Shown piece by piece: positions 47,125-57,400 of a DNA stretch of 64,000 nt. Source of the stretch: Flavobacterium suaedae (GTDB taxonomy: Bacteria; Bacteroidota; Bacteroidia; Flavobacteriales; Flavobacteriaceae). How positions within the stretch are numbered: position 1 is the first letter of the stretch; the number at the start of each line of letters is the position of its first letter. The stretch is taken from positions 62,001 to 126,000 of the forward strand of contig NZ_BMJE01000003.1 in NCBI RefSeq assembly GCF_014642915.1, given 5' to 3'. The notes beneath the pieces are model-generated. The model was not told the origin of the DNA. It saw only the letters and a list, made by a program, of their open reading frames with translations, and ran no database searches. The position numbers and the translations under genes are program-made.

Positions 47125-47157
47125 TAACGCTTTTACCCTTATTTCTGTTAACATACA

Positions 47158-48216
47158 ATGATAAACCTGTTTAATACTCATATTGAAACCCTTTCTGTAC
47201 ATAGGGTTGGCAATAAAAGTCGTAATGAGGCTATTTTCCTTTCAGAACAGCCTTATAACCTTAACGACGAAATAACACCACTTTTAAAAGAGTACTTTTT
47301 TAAACCCTTTAGGGATAAAGAAGAAAATTACTTTCAGTTTGCGCACGATGTAGATTTAGACTACCATGAAATGTATAAATATGCAACAGAGATTTTTACT
47401 AATCCTGATAATGCGCATGAAGTATCTAAAAATATAACCAAACACCTTTTTGAGCAGTCTAACCACCCGCACATTAAAAATGGTGAGGTATACGTTACCT
47501 ACTTAACTAATGTAAGTATTGATAATAATGTAGTTGATGCTATAGGTGTTTTTAAAAGCGAAATAAAAGCAGATTTCCTTCAGTTTGAAGAAAAAGACAC
47601 TAACCTTGAAATAATTTTACAACAGGGTATTAACCTTAATAAACTGGATAAAGGTTGCCTTATATTCAACTACAAAAAAGAAGAAGGGTATAAAATTTTA
47701 ACCATAGACAGTAACCGATATGATGCACGTTACTGGCTGGAACATTTCCTTTCGGTTGATGCCTTTCAGGACGAAAACTTTAAGACCAAAAAATACATGA
47801 AGTTAGTACAGGACTTTGCTAAAGATGTTGTACTGCCTGCTGAGGATAAAAAAGAGGAGGTAATGTTTATGAACCGTTCGGTTAACTACTTCGCTAAAAA
47901 TGATGAGTTTGAAGAAACAAACTTTTTAAATGAAGTACTGGATAACCCAGACTTAATACCGGAATTTAAACACTATAAAACCGAAAAAGCACCAAAATAC
48001 AGTATTGAGGATGTTACAAACTTCCCTATTGCTAATGCTGCGGTAAGTGATGCACGTAAAAAAATAAAGAATATTATTAATCTGGATACTAACATACAGA
48101 TTAAAATGGACTTTGTAAACCCTGAAAGTGCCGAAAAATTTGTAGAAAAAGGCTGGGATGAAGAAAAACAAATGTACTACTACCTTGTTTACTTTAATAA
48201 AGAACAAAAAAGCTAA
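47158..48216 (+). CDS. NdpA/YejK-like nucleoid-associated protein
   Basis: A 352-residue protein of the 37-kDa nucleoid-associated protein family. The pattern includes HRVGNKSRNEAIFLSEQP at the start, a central VYVTYLTNVSIDNNVVDAIG and IEDVTNFPIANAAVSDARKK near the end. Members bind DNA or the nucleoid. It is second in the pair with the pRiA4b-like gene and ends in a hairpin. Confidence 0.88.
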   Translation: MINLFNTHIETLSVHRVGNKSRNEAIFLSEQPYNLNDEITPLLKEYFFKPFRDKEENYFQFAHDVDLDYHEMYKYATEIFTNPDNAHEVSKNITKHLFEQSNHPHIKNGEVYVTYLTNVSIDNNVVDAIGVFKSEIKADFLQFEEKDTNLEIILQQGINLNKLDKGCLIFNYKKEEGYKILTIDSNRYDARYWLEHFLSVDAFQDENFKTKKYMKLVQDFAKDVVLPAEDKKEEVMFMNRSVNYFAKNDEFEETNFLNEVLDNPDLIPEFKHYKTEKAPKYSIEDVTNFPIANAAVSDARKKIKNIINLDTNIQIKMDFVNPESAEKFVEKGWDEEKQMYYYLVYFNKEQKS

Positions 48217-48237
48217 TAAAAGCTTAAATAATAATAC

Positions 48238-48266
48238 TAAAAAGGGGCTAATGCCCCTTTTTTTGT
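48238..48266 (+). terminator. Terminator after the nucleoid protein
   Basis: Hairpin AAAGGGGC / GCCCCTTT (48241-48260, loop TAAT) then T4 with G. Confidence 0.9.
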
Positions 48267-48340
48267 TAAACGCATTATAAACATTATATCATATATCGTT
48301 TTTTTCCGTTATTTCGCAACAGATTATACAAGTTGTTCAG

Positions 48341-48350
48341 AAGGAAGGAG
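48341..48350 (+). promoter_or_regulatory. Strong Shine-Dalgarno sequence
   Basis: AAGGAAGGAG eight bases before the ATG at 48359. Such purine-rich SD sequences are rare in this window, where most starts have only an A-rich leader. Confidence 0.6.
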
Positions 48351-48358
48351 TCGAAAAA

Positions 48359-50224
48359 ATGTACTTGAAATTTAAATTGTTTATTGTTTTTTTACTGCTG
48401 GCTATTGCTGTGCCTGCCACTGCACAGAACGATAAAAAGCAAAATGACTCTATTAAAAAGCAAGAGCAACATAAGGAAATGTATAATGATATACAGGAAT
48501 ACTCTCGAAAAAGTAAATTCACCAAATTCCTTCATAAACTTATCTTCAGACCTGTAAGAAAAAAAGAAGGTTCTAATAACCGAAAAGAAATAAAGCGTAG
48601 TACTCCCGAAATGCAGAATACTTATAAAGAGTATGAAGGGAAAATTATTCGCAATATAAAAATAGAAACATTAGACCCTTTTGGTTATTCTATAACCGAT
48701 ACCGTTAGAAAACCTGACACCTGGTTAGAAAAATTTGGTAATGATGTCCATTTAAAGTCTAAAGAATTTACAATAAGAAACCTACTGCTATTCAAGAAAC
48801 ATGAACGACTGGACTCTTTATTAGTTAAAGAATCAGAACGTCTTATTCGTACACAGCGTTATACCCGTAGGGTAGCTATAAAAGCATTACCTACAAGCAG
48901 CAAAGACTCTGTTGATGTATATATAAGGGTTATGGATTCGTGGAGTTTAATACCCAACGGCTCTATTTCAGGCTCAAGCCAGTCTGCTGAACTTACAGAA
49001 CGTAATTTCCTCGGCCTAGGACACGAATTTGAAAACAGTGTTACCAATCAATCCGGCGGAGATGTAACTTACCTTGCCCGATACAGGATTAATAACTTTA
49101 AAAATACTTATATAGACACTGAAATTAATTATGAAATATGGCAAAATGAAAATTCTTTAAAAAGTGTTAGTGTACAACGTGAATTTTTCTCTGCTTTTAC
49201 CAGAGTTGCCGGTGGTGTGTATGTAGAAGAACGTTTAGTACGCGATTCGTTACCCAATGCTCAAAACGTATGGGAAATGCAAAACCTGAAATCAGAAGCT
49301 CAGGATTATTGGGCTGGTTATTCATTTAAAATTTTTAAAGGCTTTACAGAGGAAGACCGAACCACAAACCTTGTTACCACAGGACGGTTTTTCAATCAGG
49401 TATATAAAGAATCTCCCAGTATTGAATTTGACTCTATCAACTATTATTCAGATGAAAAACTATATCTGGCCAGTGTGGGGGTTACTTCCCGAAAATTCGT
49501 TCAGGATAAATTTCTCTTTAATTATGATATTGTAGAGGATATACCTATTGGTAAAGTATATTCAGGAACTTTTGGGGTGCAAAACAAAAATCACCAAAAC
49601 CGATTGTACTTAGGGGCACGTTACGCCTTTGGTAACCTTTACAAATGGGGCTACCTGAGTGCAAATGCAGAGGTGGGTTCTTATTTTTATAAAAAGCAAG
49701 CTATGCAAAGCGTTTATCGTTTGGATATGCTATACTTTACCAATGTTAGGGAGTGGGGGAACTGGCGTTTCAGGCACTTTATAAAACCAACATTAATATA
49801 TGGTGATAACAGAGCACCTATAATAACCGACCAGTTAAACCTTGAAGGGGGTACCGGTATTCCCGGGTTTAACAGCAGAACAACACAAGGAACCAGAAAA
49901 TTACTTCTTACTATACAAACACAATCCTACTCCCCTTGGAATTTATCCGGGTTTAGGGTTAACCCGTTTGCAAACTTTACAATGGGGGTACTGGGCGACA
50001 GCCATAACAGGCTAACTAAAAGTAAAGTATATAGCAAAATAGGAGTAGGTGTACTAATTTACAATGACTATTTAGTGTTTAACAGCTTTCAGCTATCAAT
50101 TGCTTTTTATCCCTACATACCGGGGCAAGGTTACAATATATTCCAAACCAACACTTTAAAAAATGATGATATAACATTGCCTGAATTCCAAATTGGCAGA
50201 CCTGTAACTGTTCCTTATGAATAA
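48359..50224 (+). CDS. BamA/TamA-like outer-membrane protein (POTRA plus beta-barrel)
   Basis: A 621-residue outer-membrane protein. Signal peptide (1-22), a charged linker (about 25-75), one POTRA-like domain with EGKIIRNIKIETLDPFGYS and SERLIRTQRYTRRVAIKA (about 90-190), then a C-terminal beta-barrel of alternating strands (about 200-615) with SLIPNGSISGSSQSAELTE and ERNFLGLGHEFENS. This fits the BamA/TamA/ShlB superfamily. Its client is unknown. It is independent of the genes after it (95-base gap). Confidence 0.82.
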   Translation: MYLKFKLFIVFLLLAIAVPATAQNDKKQNDSIKKQEQHKEMYNDIQEYSRKSKFTKFLHKLIFRPVRKKEGSNNRKEIKRSTPEMQNTYKEYEGKIIRNIKIETLDPFGYSITDTVRKPDTWLEKFGNDVHLKSKEFTIRNLLLFKKHERLDSLLVKESERLIRTQRYTRRVAIKALPTSSKDSVDVYIRVMDSWSLIPNGSISGSSQSAELTERNFLGLGHEFENSVTNQSGGDVTYLARYRINNFKNTYIDTEINYEIWQNENSLKSVSVQREFFSAFTRVAGGVYVEERLVRDSLPNAQNVWEMQNLKSEAQDYWAGYSFKIFKGFTEEDRTTNLVTTGRFFNQVYKESPSIEFDSINYYSDEKLYLASVGVTSRKFVQDKFLFNYDIVEDIPIGKVYSGTFGVQNKNHQNRLYLGARYAFGNLYKWGYLSANAEVGSYFYKKQAMQSVYRLDMLYFTNVREWGNWRFRHFIKPTLIYGDNRAPIITDQLNLEGGTGIPGFNSRTTQGTRKLLLTIQTQSYSPWNLSGFRVNPFANFTMGVLGDSHNRLTKSKVYSKIGVGVLIYNDYLVFNSFQLSIAFYPYIPGQGYNIFQTNTLKNDDITLPEFQIGRPVTVPYE

Positions 50225-50319
50225 GAAATAGCCTGAAAAGTAAATTTTATTGCTTTTCCTGTAACACTATCAGCACATTATCGTCCAAATAAGTAACAGA
50301 CCTTAAAACCAGTTATATT

Positions 50320-51225
50320 TTGGATACCATTTTAACTATTGATAACCTCCAGAAGAGGTACGGAAAAGTACAGGCATTAAAAGGCATTTCCTTTGAAATA
50401 AAAAAAGGAAATGTTTACGGAATTTTAGGACCTAACGGAAGCGGAAAATCAACAACTTTGGGAATTATACTTGATGTAGTTAATAAAACTTCCGGTAGTT
50501 ATAGTTGGTTTGGCGGTACCAGTAATACTCAACAAGCCTTAAAAAAAGTAGGAGCAATTATAGAGCGCCCTAACTTTTACCCATACATGACGGCATACCA
50601 AAACTTAAAACTGGTATGTGATATAAAGCAAATACCGTACAGCAAAATAGACGAAAAGTTACAACTGGTTGAACTTATTGAAAGAAAAGACAGCAAGTTC
50701 CGTACCTATTCACTGGGTATGAAACAAAGACTGGCTATAGCCTCTGCCCTGCTTAATGACCCTGAAATACTAATACTGGATGAACCTACCAATGGGCTTG
50801 ACCCGCAAGGTATTCGCCAAATAAGGGATATCATCAGGAAAATTGCAGCAACAGGTACTACTATATTACTGGCATCTCACCTTTTAGATGAAGTTGAAAA
50901 AGTATGTACCCACGCAGTAGTATTACGTCGTGGCGAAGTGTTGTATACAGGTACTGTTACAGGTATGACATCAAATGAAGGCTTTTTTGAATTAAAAGCT
51001 GATAACTTACCTCAAATGAAAGAGGCTTTAGCAAACCATCCCGCAGTAACTAATATCGAAGAAAAAGACGATAAACTGGTAGTAGTATTAAGCCAGCCTG
51101 TAGCGGGTAGCGAACTTAATCGTTACTTATTTGAAAAAGGTATTTGCCTTAGCCACTTAGTACTGCAAAAACACAGTCTGGAAGAACAGTTTATTCAATT
51201 AACTTCAACTAAAACAACTAATTAA
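50320..51225 (+). CDS. ABC transporter ATP-binding protein, TTG start
   Basis: A 301-residue ATPase. Walker A is GPNGSGKST (about residues 37-45), the signature is SLGMKQRLA, Walker B is ILILDEPTNGLDP, and the switch histidine is in LLASHLLDE. The type is the BcrA/CcmA export group. The start is TTG at 50320 (MDTILTIDNLQKRYGK); no ATG in the frame precedes the first family motif. The permease gene follows by 2 bases. Substrate is unknown. Confidence 0.93.
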   Translation: MDTILTIDNLQKRYGKVQALKGISFEIKKGNVYGILGPNGSGKSTTLGIILDVVNKTSGSYSWFGGTSNTQQALKKVGAIIERPNFYPYMTAYQNLKLVCDIKQIPYSKIDEKLQLVELIERKDSKFRTYSLGMKQRLAIASALLNDPEILILDEPTNGLDPQGIRQIRDIIRKIAATGTTILLASHLLDEVEKVCTHAVVLRRGEVLYTGTVTGMTSNEGFFELKADNLPQMKEALANHPAVTNIEEKDDKLVVVLSQPVAGSELNRYLFEKGICLSHLVLQKHSLEEQFIQLTSTKTTN

Positions 51226-51227
51226 TA

Positions 51228-52070
51228 ATGAAACGCCTTTTAAATATAGAACTCCAGAAACTTTGGAAAAACAGATCCAGTAAAATACTAATAATAGCCT
51301 ACTTTGTATTGCTTTCATTTATAGCAATGCTGGCTTCTGTTAACTTTAAATTTATAGGTCTGGATTTCCGCCTTGCAGATCAGGGAATATTTAACTTCCC
51401 TTATATATGGCATTTTAATACTTATATAGCTTCTATACTAAAAATATTTTTGGCTTTAGTCATAGTATCTATGATGTCTAATGAATATACCTATGGCACA
51501 CTAAAACAAAACCTTATTGACGGGTTAAACAAACAGGAATTTATACTATCAAAAGTACTTACAGTAATTTTATTTGCAGTTGGGTCTACTATTTTCATAT
51601 TCCTTCTGTCACTAATACTTGGTTATAATTTTTCATCCTATACCGAAGCATCAATTATGTTTTCGGATATGGGATACATTGCCTACTATTTTCTTAAACA
51701 TGTAGCATTTTTCTCTTTTTGCTTATTTGCAGGCATACTAATTAAGCGCTCTGCATTTGCAGTAGGGTTTATTATTTTGTGGCAAATAATAGAACTTATT
51801 TCATGGTGGGTATTAAGATGGTTTATTATAAACGACGGTCCGCAAACAGATAAGGTAATACAATTTTTCCCTTTCATGTCTATGGCAAACCTTGTAAAGG
51901 AACCTTTTTCACGATTTGAGGCATATCGTGCACTGGAAAATATTAACTCAAATGGTGTAGTGACAGAAAAGTTTTACGGAACGCACTGGTATGAGATAAT
52001 AATAGTGTTAGCATGGACTTTTTTCTTTATTTTTATGTCATACAGAATACTGAAAAAGAGAGATTTGTAG
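51228..52070 (+). CDS. ABC transporter permease
   Basis: A 280-residue integral membrane protein with six transmembrane segments, partner of the ATPase just upstream. It belongs to the ABC-2 type exporters: an N-terminal anchor region KRLLNIELQKLWKNRSSKIL, then a large second loop. Cargo is unknown; antibiotic and small-molecule exporters share this type. Its stop codon is followed at once by the promoter of the first giant surface protein. Confidence 0.9.
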   Translation: MKRLLNIELQKLWKNRSSKILIIAYFVLLSFIAMLASVNFKFIGLDFRLADQGIFNFPYIWHFNTYIASILKIFLALVIVSMMSNEYTYGTLKQNLIDGLNKQEFILSKVLTVILFAVGSTIFIFLLSLILGYNFSSYTEASIMFSDMGYIAYYFLKHVAFFSFCLFAGILIKRSAFAVGFIILWQIIELISWWVLRWFIINDGPQTDKVIQFFPFMSMANLVKEPFSRFEAYRALENINSNGVVTEKFYGTHWYEIIIVLAWTFFFIFMSYRILKKRDL

Positions 52071-52078
52071 TATCTTTG
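52071..52078 (+). promoter_or_regulatory. Promoter element overlapping a gene junction
   Basis: TATCTTTG starts at the base after the permease stop codon and ends eight bases before the next ATG. Initiation about seven bases downstream would give a nearly leaderless transcript. Confidence 0.5.
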
Positions 52079-52086
52079 CAGCCGCA

Positions 52087-54402
52087 ATGAAAATAAAGTC
52101 GGCATATTATATTACGTTCTTATTGTTCACGATGCTATCTTACAAGGCATCAGCACAATACATACAAGTAGATGATAGTTACACAGCACAGGAATTAGTT
52201 GAAAATGTTTTAGTAAACAGCCCCTGTGCTTCGGTTTCCAACTTTACCGTATCAGGCGGTAATTTTGGTAATGGTGTACAAAGCTATGGTTATTTTTCAG
52301 GTAGCGGTACTTCGTTTCCCTTTAATAATGGTATTGTTTTAAGCACTGGTAGAGCCACAGAAACCGAAGGACCTAATACTTCCTTACTGGACGATGGCGG
52401 TAATATAAACTGGCCGGGCGACAATGATTTGGAAGATGCATTAAACATTAACAACTCCATAAACGCTACCATACTTGAATTTGATTTTGTTCCGTTGGGT
52501 AATAAAATCAGTTTTGATTATATGCTATCCTCAGAAGAATACCATGACACTGCACCATGCAATTATTCTGATGGTTTTGCTTTCCTTTTAAAAGAGGCAA
52601 ATACTGATGCCCCTTACCAAAACTTAGCCGTTGTACCCAATACAGATATCCCTGTAAAAGTAACATCGGTTCGTCCTACCATACCGGGGGCTTGTTCTGC
52701 ACAAAACGAAGAATATTTTGATGCTTTCAACGGTTCGGAGCACCCTACTAACTTTAACGGGCAAACTAAAGTTATGCAGGCACAAGCAAGCGTAACGCCC
52801 GGGGTACAATACCATATAAAACTGGTAATTGCTGATGAAGGGAATTATCGTTATGACTCTGCCATATTTTTAGGTGGCGGCAGTTTTGATGTTATTACTG
52901 ATTTAGGCCCTGACAGACTAGTAAGTACAGGTAACCCACTTTGTGAAGACGAAGTATTAGAACTCAATACAGGGTATGATAATGCTTTAAGCTACCAGTG
53001 GTATAAAGATGGAAATGCAATGGCAGGAGAAACTACTACCAATTATACTATAACCACACCGGGAGTGTACAGTGTTATTGTAGAATTAACCACAGGCTGC
53101 TCTACCGAAGGAGAAGTTACTATAGAATACACCACAAATCCTGATGTAGTAACTACAAGCCTTATACAATGTGATGATAATAACGATGGGCTTACTACTT
53201 TTAATCTTGAACTGGCAAATCCTGTAGTTACTAATAATGACGACACCTATAGCGTTACCTATTACGAAAACTATACTGATGCGGAAAATGATATAGACAG
53301 GCTTCCATCTTATACTGCCTATAATAACAATATCCCTAACCAAGAGGTATATGCACGAGTTCAGAACGAGTTTGGTTGCTATAGTGTAAGTACTATTACC
53401 TTAACAACATCTGCTAATGGTGTAACCAACCCTACCCCAATTACAAGTTGTGATGAAGATGATACTGAAGACGGTTTCTATACTATAGACCTTACCCAGC
53501 GAAATGACGAAATATTGCAAGGGCTTCCTGCTAACCTAGAATTACATTATTATCTTTCTGTAGAAGATGCACTGGAAGCGACTAACCCTATTGCCGACCC
53601 TGAAAACTTTACCAATACTATTGCGGGAGAACAAACCGTATATGCTCGTATATTTAATGGTAGCGAATGTTATGGTATAGCAGAGCTTGATATTGTTATA
53701 TACACCTTCGGCAACAATGGCGCGGAAGATGAAATATACTTATGTGACGGAAGTACTGTTACACTAAACCCAGGCAGCGAGTTTACATCTTATATATGGG
53801 ATACCGAAACTACGCAGACTACCCAAACCATAACAGTAAATACTCCCGGCACCTATACTGTTACTTTAACCAACAGTTTAGGATGTATAGGTACACGCAC
53901 CTATACCGTATTATTATCAGGCAGGGCTACAAATGCTACTACAGTTATAGAAGATTTTACAGGGGGAAACAGTAACAGCATAAGTATACTACCGGAAGGT
54001 GAAGGTGATTATGAATACTCTCTTGATGGTGTTACTTATCAGGACAGTCCAACTTTTACAGGTTTAGCAACAGGTGAGTACATTTATTACATAAGAGATA
54101 AAAACGGGTGTAACCCAATCTATACTGATGAAGTGTATATACTGGATTACCCTAAATTCTTTACGCCAAATGGTGATGGTGTTAACGAAACATGGCGAAT
54201 ACCGTTTTTAAACAGCAGACCATCAATTCAAGTTACTATTTTTGACCGTTTCGGAAAAATTGTTACCGGTTTTAATGGTCGTCAAAGCAACGGCTGGGAC
54301 GGAAAACTACTGGGTAAAAACTTACCTGCTACTGACTATTGGTTTACAATAAATCTTGAAAACGGGAAAACTATTAAAGGACACTTTGCGCTAATCCGTT
54401 AA
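52087..54402 (+). CDS. Giant T9SS type B surface protein 1, choice-of-anchor L domain
   Basis: A 771-residue secreted protein. Signal peptide 1-24; choice-of-anchor L domain at about 35-265 (SNFTVSGGNFGNG, GIVLSTGRATETEGPN, DYMLSSEEYHD); an Ig-like module with SYQWYKDGN; two CDxDxDG-type modules (QCDDNNDGLTTFNLELANP, SCDEDDTEDGFYTIDL); a second Ig-like module (LNPGSEFTSYIWD); and a type B C-terminal sorting domain with FFTPNGDGVNETW, FDRFGK and GKNLPATDYWF. T9SS should export and anchor it. Likely an adhesin or motility-linked surface protein; the function is not shown. Confidence 0.9.
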   Translation: MKIKSAYYITFLLFTMLSYKASAQYIQVDDSYTAQELVENVLVNSPCASVSNFTVSGGNFGNGVQSYGYFSGSGTSFPFNNGIVLSTGRATETEGPNTSLLDDGGNINWPGDNDLEDALNINNSINATILEFDFVPLGNKISFDYMLSSEEYHDTAPCNYSDGFAFLLKEANTDAPYQNLAVVPNTDIPVKVTSVRPTIPGACSAQNEEYFDAFNGSEHPTNFNGQTKVMQAQASVTPGVQYHIKLVIADEGNYRYDSAIFLGGGSFDVITDLGPDRLVSTGNPLCEDEVLELNTGYDNALSYQWYKDGNAMAGETTTNYTITTPGVYSVIVELTTGCSTEGEVTIEYTTNPDVVTTSLIQCDDNNDGLTTFNLELANPVVTNNDDTYSVTYYENYTDAENDIDRLPSYTAYNNNIPNQEVYARVQNEFGCYSVSTITLTTSANGVTNPTPITSCDEDDTEDGFYTIDLTQRNDEILQGLPANLELHYYLSVEDALEATNPIADPENFTNTIAGEQTVYARIFNGSECYGIAELDIVIYTFGNNGAEDEIYLCDGSTVTLNPGSEFTSYIWDTETTQTTQTITVNTPGTYTVTLTNSLGCIGTRTYTVLLSGRATNATTVIEDFTGGNSNSISILPEGEGDYEYSLDGVTYQDSPTFTGLATGEYIYYIRDKNGCNPIYTDEVYILDYPKFFTPNGDGVNETWRIPFLNSRPSIQVTIFDRFGKIVTGFNGRQSNGWDGKLLGKNLPATDYWFTINLENGKTIKGHFALIR

Positions 54403-54431
54403 TTTTTATATTTTTATAAAAAAATTAACAG

Positions 54432-57400
54432 ATGAAATCCGTGAAAAACACTTTCCGGAACATATTGTTGCTATTCCTGCTATCCACCAACCTTTATGCA
54501 CAAACAGACTGTCCTGATGCTATTGTTGTTTGTGGTAATCATGACTATTATGGGCTTGATGCTACCGGTATAGGCGTACAGGAACTTGGTGCTAACGCTT
54601 GTGCAAGTGTGGAGCATAACAGCCTGTGGCTTAAAATAATGATTAAAGATGGCGGTACACTTGGCTTTGTTATTACTCCCGAAGAAATAGATGACCTTGT
54701 AGTTGATTTCGACTTTTGGCTTTTTGGTCCTGATATAGAATGTAGTGATTTACCTACAGCAACTGCTATCCGATGTTCTACCACAAACCCATTAGCGGCG
54801 GGGTTAGATTATAACCTGACGGGAATGAACGAAGAGTCAACGGAAGTCTCAGAGGGTCCAGGTCCTGATGGTGACTCTTTTGTACAATGGATAGAAGCCG
54901 AAGATGGCGATATATATTACTTAGTGATTGACAGACCGCACGGTTCTTCTAATTTTTCATTAGAATGGACAGGTACCGCAACCTTTCACGATATTCCTGT
55001 TTTTAACAACCCTGACAACATACCGCTTGGCATTACAGAATGTGCTGATGAAAACACTGATGAAGGTGTTGCAACATTTGACCTTACCACCTATGCCGAA
55101 ATGTTTATTGGTGAGCAAACGGGTGTAGCACTTACCTATCACCTAAGTGAAAACGACATGATAACAGGAGAAAACCCTATAACTTCTCCCGAAGCGTATA
55201 ATAACATTGGTAATCCGCAAACCATCTACATGAAAATGACTGATGTGGTAACAGGGTGTTTTTCTAATGAAACCTATGAAATAAATGTACTGCCAAGCAT
55301 TGGTGAACCTGATAATCTTGAAGAATGTAGCGATACCGGTTTTGCTGTTTTTGATTTTTCAACAAATGATATTCCTATAGCAAATGGCAATACTGATGTT
55401 ACTATAACCTATCACAACAGTTTAGAAAATGCTGAATTGGAAACAGGAGTTCTAGATACCTCCTACCAAAATCAGGTAGCTTACGAAACGGAGGAAATAT
55501 GGGCTAGAATGGAAAACAATACATTAAGCTGTATTGACTATGTTAGCTTTACAATATCGGTATACCCTATACCTGCTTTTGATGTTGCTCCGCCTGACAT
55601 TACGCTGTGTGATGATAATGTACCTGATGGTTTTACCGATTTTGACCTCACAGTAAACGAATCGTTACTGCAAGGAAATCAGGATGATATTGTGTTTAGC
55701 TATTATGAGGATATGGAAGGCATCCCCGCCCCTAACCCTATAGCTGTCCCAACAGACTACCCAAGCGTAGAAAACCCTCAGCTGATACACATAAAAATAG
55801 AAAACAGTGAAACAGGCTGTTTCAGTATGGGTACATTTATGCTACACGTTACACCAAGTGTAGGCTTACCGCAGGACATAGAAAGGTGCGATAGTGATGA
55901 TGGCTTTATAATTTTTGATTTAAGCGTTAATGATGAACTGCTGCAAAACAACATTCCGAATGCGGAAATAAGCTACCATAACTCACTAATTGATGCTCAA
56001 AATAATGAATCTCCTATAGGACCACTGTATGAAAATCAAGTACCCTATATTATGGAAACAATATGGGTAAGGTTTTACAATCCTGATAACGGTTGTGTAA
56101 ATTATACTGATTTTAATATTATACCGGTACTACCACCTGAATTTGAAACTGTACCTGATATTACAGGTTGTGATGGCGACGGAACAGATGATTTAATTAC
56201 TGAGTTTGATTTAACTGTAAACGAAAGTAGTTTTATTAGTGATGTTTCAAATTACACCTTTAGTTATTTTGAAGATAATGGCGGTGTACCTGACACCTCC
56301 CCTATAGCAACACCTGAAGCATATACTAACCTAGACAGCCCGCAAACCATTCATGTGGTAATGACTAATGTTAATTCAGGGTGTTCTGCTGCCGAATCAT
56401 TTACCATACAGGTAACTCCAGGCGCAGGAGAACCCGAGGATTTATATATATGTGATGACAGCGGAATAGCAACATTTGATTTATCAGAAAATGAAGCGAC
56501 CATAATTAATGGTATTTCACCTGCTGCTGTTAGCTACTACTTAAGCGAAGAAGACGCTGAAAACAGTGAAAACGCGATAGGAACTTCATACACCAACAGT
56601 ACACCTTTTGAGCCCGTAACTATATGGGTAAGATTAGATATTCCTGATATTAACTGTCATAATGTGGTATCATTTACAGTTCAGGTAGTACCTGAACCTG
56701 TAATAAACAATCCTGATAATCTTGATTTCAGCCTTACCTTATGCGATAGTGATGGTATAGATGATTCATCTACAGCATTTAACCTTACAGAATATGAAAG
56801 TATTTTTATAGGTGAACAGACTAACGCTGTAGTAAGCTATCACTTAACCCCAGATGATGCTGAAACAGGTGACAATCCTATTACTTCACCTGAAAGTTTT
56901 GCAAACACCAGTAATCCGCAAACTATATATGTAAGTCTTACTGACACTCGTTCTAAGTGTTATGCTAACACATCATTCACTATTACAATAGATGATGTAT
57001 TACTTACAGGAGAAGCTGAAAACATGGAGCTTTGTGATGAAGATGATAACGGAATACAAAGTTTCGATTTATGGCAAAACAATGATAGCATTTCAAATGA
57101 TGATGATAATATCGAAGTAACGTATTACACCTCGCAATCTGATGCTGAAAACGGAGTGAATGCTCTAAATCGTTTTTATGAAAACCAAGAACCTTATATT
57201 GGTGAAACAATATGGGCAAGAATAGAATATATTGAGGGATGTTTCGGTCACGGCATAACCAGTTTTACTATTAATATAATTCCACCTTTAAGCTTTGAAC
57301 ATACCGAAGACATTGTAGATTTTACTGTAAATGAAAATTCTATTCAGATAAATATGCTGGATGATCCCGACGCCTACGAATATTCACTTGATGATATAAA

